A stretch of DNA of 64,000 bases from Planctomycetota bacterium (GTDB lineage Bacteria > Planctomycetota > UBA8742 > UBA2392). The position numbers were made by a program, and so were the translations under genes. The stretch lies in contig JADJRK010000001.1 in assembly GCA_016712285.1 (NCBI GenBank), forward strand, positions 2,480,001 to 2,544,000, read 5' to 3'. Shown one piece after another: positions 60,276-64,000 of the stretch (positions are counted from its first letter, which is position 1; every line of letters starts with the position of its first letter). Below the pieces are notes generated by a model. The model was not told the origin of the DNA. It ran no database searches and saw nothing but the letters and a program-made list of their open reading frames with translations.

Positions 60276-62177
60276 ATGACCAGCACATCAACATCACAGT
60301 TCGTGTCCCGCCTCACTTCGCTTAAGATTTTGTTCGTTGTTGCGTTGGTCCAGCCGCCGCTCTACGCGTCATTGAGCGCCACTGTGATGGAAGTGTTTGA
60401 CTGTGGCTACACAGTCGCGACGCCTGGCGAGTTGAAGGATGTTCCTGCAAACGCGAGGATTCTAACGATCGACCTGAACGGCCGCTCGGCGGGTGCGCTC
60501 CTTGAGTTTCGCGACCTGGTCAAGTACGCCGACTTGACTCATCTGCGCATACAGACCACTCCTGTTCTGCGCCGGCCGGACCAGTTTGAAGAAGACCCGC
60601 ACGAGGTGTTGGATATTCTCCGACCACCTCCGGGCTTGCACGTCTTGTGGATCACGACAGACGTTGCAGTCAGTGACCGAAACATGGCACTCCTGGCAAA
60701 GTGCACCGGCCTTCACTCAATCATCCTTGATGCGCAACTGGTGTCGCCTGCGGTTGTACGGGCGCTTCGCGGTGTGCCGGCGCTTACCCATCTGGACGTC
60801 GGCGTGCGCGAACGGGTGCGGGTGAGTGAGACAACCACTTACGATTTTGATCGCCCGCCTCGGCTGGAAGTGTACGGCGAAGTCCTTGAGGCACTGAGCG
60901 GCATTCCCTCGCTGCGGTCCGCCGGCGTCCAGCTCGTTCATTGGAGCCCCGCCTCGACCGTCTTGTTTGCAAAACAAACCGCGATTGTTGCGTTGGAATC
61001 CGCCACGATAGATGACGCGGCGCTTCAACTCGTCGCGTCCAACAACACCTCACTCAAAGCCCTGCACCTGAGCAACAACCATGCGATGTCAGATGTCGGC
61101 TTGCAGGCGTTGCACAGGCTGCCGAAGTTGCAGGAGTTGCACGTTGCGGGGTGCTCGAATGTAGGGCTGCATGGATTCCAGGACATCTGCAACGTAAAGA
61201 CGCTTCAGTTGCTCGACATAAGCTGTTCCGAAACGGATTACACCTATGAGGGGCAAGAACTGCTGACGCACTACCCACGGGCGCCTTTCGCCTCGCCTCG
61301 GGGCGCGGAGTATGACAATCGCTTTGCGTGGAACTCCAAGAAAGGAGAGCAGAACCTTAAGGGTTTCGAGCGGTTGAAGGAGCTGCGAGTTCTGCGAATG
61401 GCGGGACACTGCTATGTGGACGGCAAGTTTCTCGCGGAGTTGACATCCTGCGTTCCCCAACTTGAGGAACTTGACCTTTCCGGCGTGGCCCGAAACCCCC
61501 ATCGGCCAGACTCCCTTGCAGACAACGCCCTGTTCATCTGGCAGGGAGAAGACGCGATACAAGCGCTGACGCGGCTTTCTAGCCTTCGCGTTCTGCGACT
61601 TGATCGGCTGCTGATTGGTCGTGACCTTGATAGTGGCCGCCAGTTCTACGCTCACGCGCCGGTGAATGACGTGGTGCTTCAGGCCCTCGCAACAATGAAG
61701 ACTCTTGAATCAGTGAGCCTCGTCGGCGCCACGGATATCAGCGCCGCGGCCTTGGGCGGACTATCGAAGCTGCCGAAGATTGGCGACCTGAATGTCAGTG
61801 GATGCCAGATCGCAGGTGGGTTGGCGGCAGCATTGCGGCCTTTCACCGAGCTTACCAAGCTGACAGCTCTCGGAGCGATTGTCGATACAGTCGATGTCGA
61901 AGCCATACTCAAAATGAGCAAGCTAACGCACTTGGACGCAGCCGGGCCTGTCTCTCTCACGGATTCATTGCTCAAGAAGCTGGTTGCCATGCCGGGGCTG
62001 GAAAGTGTGGCAATCAACTGCAAAGACTGCACGCGCGACGAAGTCTTGAATTTGGCGAGCCTGAGGGCGCTGAAACACCTGACGCTGAGCCTCAAGTTGG
62101 AAGACCCCAGCGCATTTCGCCGGGAGTTTGAAAAACGAAGGCCAGACATCCGCCTGTGCCTAGTTCCCTTGGCGTAA
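60276..62177 (+). CDS. Secreted leucine-rich-repeat protein, partner gene of copy 2
   Basis: This 633-aa protein has an N-terminal export signal (LTSLKILFVVALVQPPLYA, about 13-32) and about ten leucine-rich repeats of the ribonuclease-inhibitor-like bacterial type (LKALHLSNNHAMSDVGLQAL, LPKLQELHVAGCSNVGLHGF, LQLLDISCSE, LEELDLSG). LRR solenoids bind proteins. It sits where copy 1 has the lipoprotein gene, after the variable end of the modular protein, so an immunity or chaperone-like role is possible. LRR proteins are also common in Planctomycetota-like genomes without such roles. ATG 60276 starts the signal. Confidence 0.72.
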   Translation: MTSTSTSQFVSRLTSLKILFVVALVQPPLYASLSATVMEVFDCGYTVATPGELKDVPANARILTIDLNGRSAGALLEFRDLVKYADLTHLRIQTTPVLRRPDQFEEDPHEVLDILRPPPGLHVLWITTDVAVSDRNMALLAKCTGLHSIILDAQLVSPAVVRALRGVPALTHLDVGVRERVRVSETTTYDFDRPPRLEVYGEVLEALSGIPSLRSAGVQLVHWSPASTVLFAKQTAIVALESATIDDAALQLVASNNTSLKALHLSNNHAMSDVGLQALHRLPKLQELHVAGCSNVGLHGFQDICNVKTLQLLDISCSETDYTYEGQELLTHYPRAPFASPRGAEYDNRFAWNSKKGEQNLKGFERLKELRVLRMAGHCYVDGKFLAELTSCVPQLEELDLSGVARNPHRPDSLADNALFIWQGEDAIQALTRLSSLRVLRLDRLLIGRDLDSGRQFYAHAPVNDVVLQALATMKTLESVSLVGATDISAAALGGLSKLPKIGDLNVSGCQIAGGLAAALRPFTELTKLTALGAIVDTVDVEAILKMSKLTHLDAAGPVSLTDSLLKKLVAMPGLESVAINCKDCTRDEVLNLASLRALKHLTLSLKLEDPSAFRREFEKRRPDIRLCLVPLA

Positions 62178-62323
62178 GAATCGCAGCGGACAGGCAATTG
62201 GCTGGGGGGTCCAACGCGCTGCGCATCGAGTTGCTCTATAGGGTGCATTCACCGCTCGCAACCAACTCTTAGCCAGGAATGGCAGACCCAGAACCATCGG
62301 CATGAATTAGCGATTCGGTGGCC

Positions 62324-62887
62324 ATGGCTGCGAGGGATGGGGCAATGAGCAAAGCCGAAATGCGACCCGCCATTGTGGGAGCATTTGTCGACAATTTTCG
62401 GTCGATTCAGGATGAGATGCAACGCGACGCCGGGACGCCTCTATGGCGTCGGGCTGCGGTTTTGCCCCATGGCGACACCGCAACGGCTGTTCCCCTGCAA
62501 GAGCTTGATCTTCACTCCGTCCTTGGCGGCGCTCGCGTTACTTCTGTCCGGGCGGACGTGGAGCCTGTTCAGCCGTTTGCGATGATGCCCACTACCCCTG
62601 ATTACAGCCGGCCAGATCAGGGCGTATTTGACGGCGCGGAGGTTGCCGGTTCCGCGTTCGTCCCGCCCGCTCCGCCCGAAGGGCCGGCCGCCTTGATCCA
62701 CTACGACGCCACGCAGGACCCCGCGTACTACCACCAGGCGCCCCCGGCGCTGTCCGGTCCTCCGGCTGTGACCTTGCGCGAGCTTGTGGACCCGCTGGGC
62801 ATGCATCCGGGCCCTTCGGCTTGGATTCACCAGACCCGCGTCGCCAGCAGTTTCACCGCGGACACCCGAAGTGCTGGGCAGAGGTAA
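62324..62887 (+). pseudogene. Truncated copy of the fibre N-terminal domain
   Basis: Residues from HSVLGGARVTSVRADVEP to VTLRELVDPLGMHPG match residues about 53-170 of the fibre protein at 55411 with a few changes. The first about 60 residues are unrelated, and after PSAWIHQ the sequence departs and stops at TGA/TAA within 20 codons, losing all GGTGA repeats. It may still be translated (187 aa) but is a remnant of a second fibre gene. Confidence 0.7.
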
Positions 62888-63214
62888 CAGTGTGTGGCGG
62901 CACGCCGACGTCGCGAGCCAGCTAGAACATCTCATCGATCCCGGACACCGGCGTGGGTCGCCTAACCGTCACGATCGCGACCGATTTGTCGAGTGCCAAC
63001 TGGTGCTGTGGCGCCATAGCTGAAAGCGCGATCACCGGGGACGTGTTCGTGGTCTGTATCCGCATCGCGACACAGGCCGCCGGTTCGGTTGAGCTCTTCC
63101 GCTTGCGCGAAAACATCGACACTGGCAGCGACCCTGTCGTCGCAGACCCGGCGGCTTGGCACATGAACGGACTAGTGATCTATCAACGTACTGGTCGAGT
63201 TGATCGCCCTTACT

Positions 63215-63427
63215 ATGAGGGATGCAACCGTGGCCCTGATGCACGTAGAGACTATCGACCACCACACGGCGCAACGGACTGCGACAGACCAAGCCGTCAA
63301 CGCCGAATTTGCGCCGCAGGCGTATGCGTCTGTGGTTGAACGGATCACCCGCCAGCAATACGCGCAGCTACGAAGCAGGTGGCATACAGGGCAATGGAGT
63401 CCAGACAAGTCGGCCAATTGCCAGTAA
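63215..63427 (+). CDS. Hypothetical small protein
   Basis: This is a 70-aa frame from ATG 63215 (TTG 63200 possible) with coding-like segments (MRDATVALMHVETIDHH; YASVVERITRQQYAQLRSRW). No ribosome-binding site stands out. An overlapping frame (62953-63339) is also open, so the assignment is tentative. It could be a cargo-type small gene at the end of the second cassette. Nothing further is seen in 62888-63200 beyond that open frame. Confidence 0.3.
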   Translation: MRDATVALMHVETIDHHTAQRTATDQAVNAEFAPQAYASVVERITRQQYAQLRSRWHTGQWSPDKSANCQ

Positions 63428-63577
63428 TTTCTATTTCAGAACCCCACAAGGAAGAAGCGATGGCCGGGGCACTCGCTTTGTGCTTGCGGAGTGGGACATG
63501 CGCGCCGGCGCGTTGGCGCTTGCTTCCGCCGGCTCCCGCCTGGGGGCGGGGCCGGCGGCGCCAACCACGCGGGCGTG

Positions 63578-64000
63578 TTATGGCTCACACCGTGCACGGC
63601 AGGCGTCGAGGTCGCAAAGCTGCTTGCGAATCGCAGGCGAACCGAATCGATTGAGCGTACGCCAGATGACCCCGGCGGCAGCTTGCGACTCGCTTGTCTC
63701 ACGCTCATGGATAAGCATCTCCAAGGCCAGCCTTTCCGCGGCTTTGTCGCCGCGCTTTATCCTGGTTAGTACCCCGACATAGGAGTCCCGCTGTCTGCCC
63801 TGCCTTTCGTCTTCCGCGTTTCGTGCCTCCCGTTCCGCGACTCTCAGCTTGCGGGCCCGGCGACCCCACTCTTTGCTGGGCTGGATCATGTGCCTTCGGA
63901 ACGTGGCGACATCAATCGACCGAATCTGCTCGTGGGTAAACGTGCTAAGGTCCGCAAGCTTGATCGGGTACCCAACCACTTCCGCAATGCCGGACTCGAC
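63578..64000 (-). CDS. Partial hypothetical protein, cut by the window edge
   Basis: This minus-strand gene has its start beyond base 64000; the frame is open to the edge (reading VESGIAEVVGYPIKLADL at the start of the visible part). At least 140 residues are present: an N-terminal LSTFTHEQIRSIDVATFRRH segment, a highly charged helix (RRARKLRVAEREARNAEDER) and a Cys-containing end (LCDLDACRARCEP). No family is recognised. A GC-rich inverted repeat lies between its stop and the end of 63427. It points against the island genes and may mark the other side of the cassette. Confidence 0.5.
   Translation of the reverse strand, partial: VESGIAEVVGYPIKLADLSTFTHEQIRSIDVATFRRHMIQPSKEWGRRARKLRVAEREARNAEDERQGRQRDSYVGVLTRIKRGDKAAERLALEMLIHERETSESQAAAGVIWRTLNRFGSPAIRKQLCDLDACRARCEP

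Noticed and set aside
62953..63339. 128-codon frame from GTG 62953
   Set aside because: First part (TVTIATDLSSANWCCGAIAE) looks somewhat protein-like but the second half is low-complexity Arg-rich and overlaps a better frame; no ribosome-binding site. Not listed as a gene.
49600..64000. Direct repeat of the tRNA-Arg 3' end as attR
   Set aside because: No copy of the last 15 nt of the tRNA was found by reading the window; it may lie outside.
1..64000. CRISPR arrays, complete insertion sequences, rRNA genes
   Set aside because: No regularly spaced repeats, no transposase with terminal repeats and no rRNA-like segment were seen.

Overview
The window is GC-rich bacterial DNA, probably from a Gram-negative, environmental, possibly Planctomycetota-like organism. 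Evidence for this is the haem-binding-domain protein, several beta-barrel-like secreted proteins, large TPR, VWA, LRR and Ig-like proteins, a receiver-Ser/Thr-kinase fusion, and intergenic palindromes of several families. The lineage call is an inference; there is no 16S rRNA gene here.

About 1-49.5 kb is ordinary chromosome with short operons on both strands. It holds central metabolism (2-oxoacid dehydrogenase E2, PyrK, DapB, a SerA / class-V aminotransferase / DUF1015 serine-type cluster), housekeeping and repair (peptide deformylase, S20, MutS, DnaJ, QueE), and envelope proteins (a porin-like protein next to a SemiSWEET, a beta-barrel protein carrying REP-like palindromes inside its coding sequence, lipoproteins). 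It also has an ECF sigma / anti-sigma pair whose anti-sigma runs in frame into a secreted PrcB-like protein, a receiver-domain regulator lacking its phospho-acceptor Asp, and a cobalamin riboswitch ahead of a predicted surface beta-propeller. Further along are a duplicated SagB-type oxidoreductase coupled to an M16 peptidase, a ParD/ParE pair with a visible operator, and a receiver-kinase gene coupled to a GDP-fucose synthase gene.

A tRNA-Arg(ACG) gene with promoter and terminator lies at 49.5 kb. From there to the right edge the content changes: a phage-type major capsid protein, two very small proteins, and two copies of a modular cassette. Each cassette has a large protein with a nearly constant N-terminal half (Pro/Gly-rich hinge plus a CxC-bounded module) and an unrelated C-terminal half. 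It is followed by a different partner gene, then a tail-fibre-type gene. Copy 1 ends in an M91-like zinc metallopeptidase domain and is followed by a lipoprotein gene. Copy 2 ends in an unrecognised domain and is followed by a secreted leucine-rich-repeat protein gene. The second copies of the small-protein genes and the fibre gene are truncated remnants, which points to a duplicated and diversified cassette. No terminase, portal, tail-tube or integrase gene is visible. The arrangement resembles polymorphic toxin/immunity loci, but linked to capsid and fibre genes; it is the best candidate for an undescribed system here. The right edge cuts a minus-strand gene.
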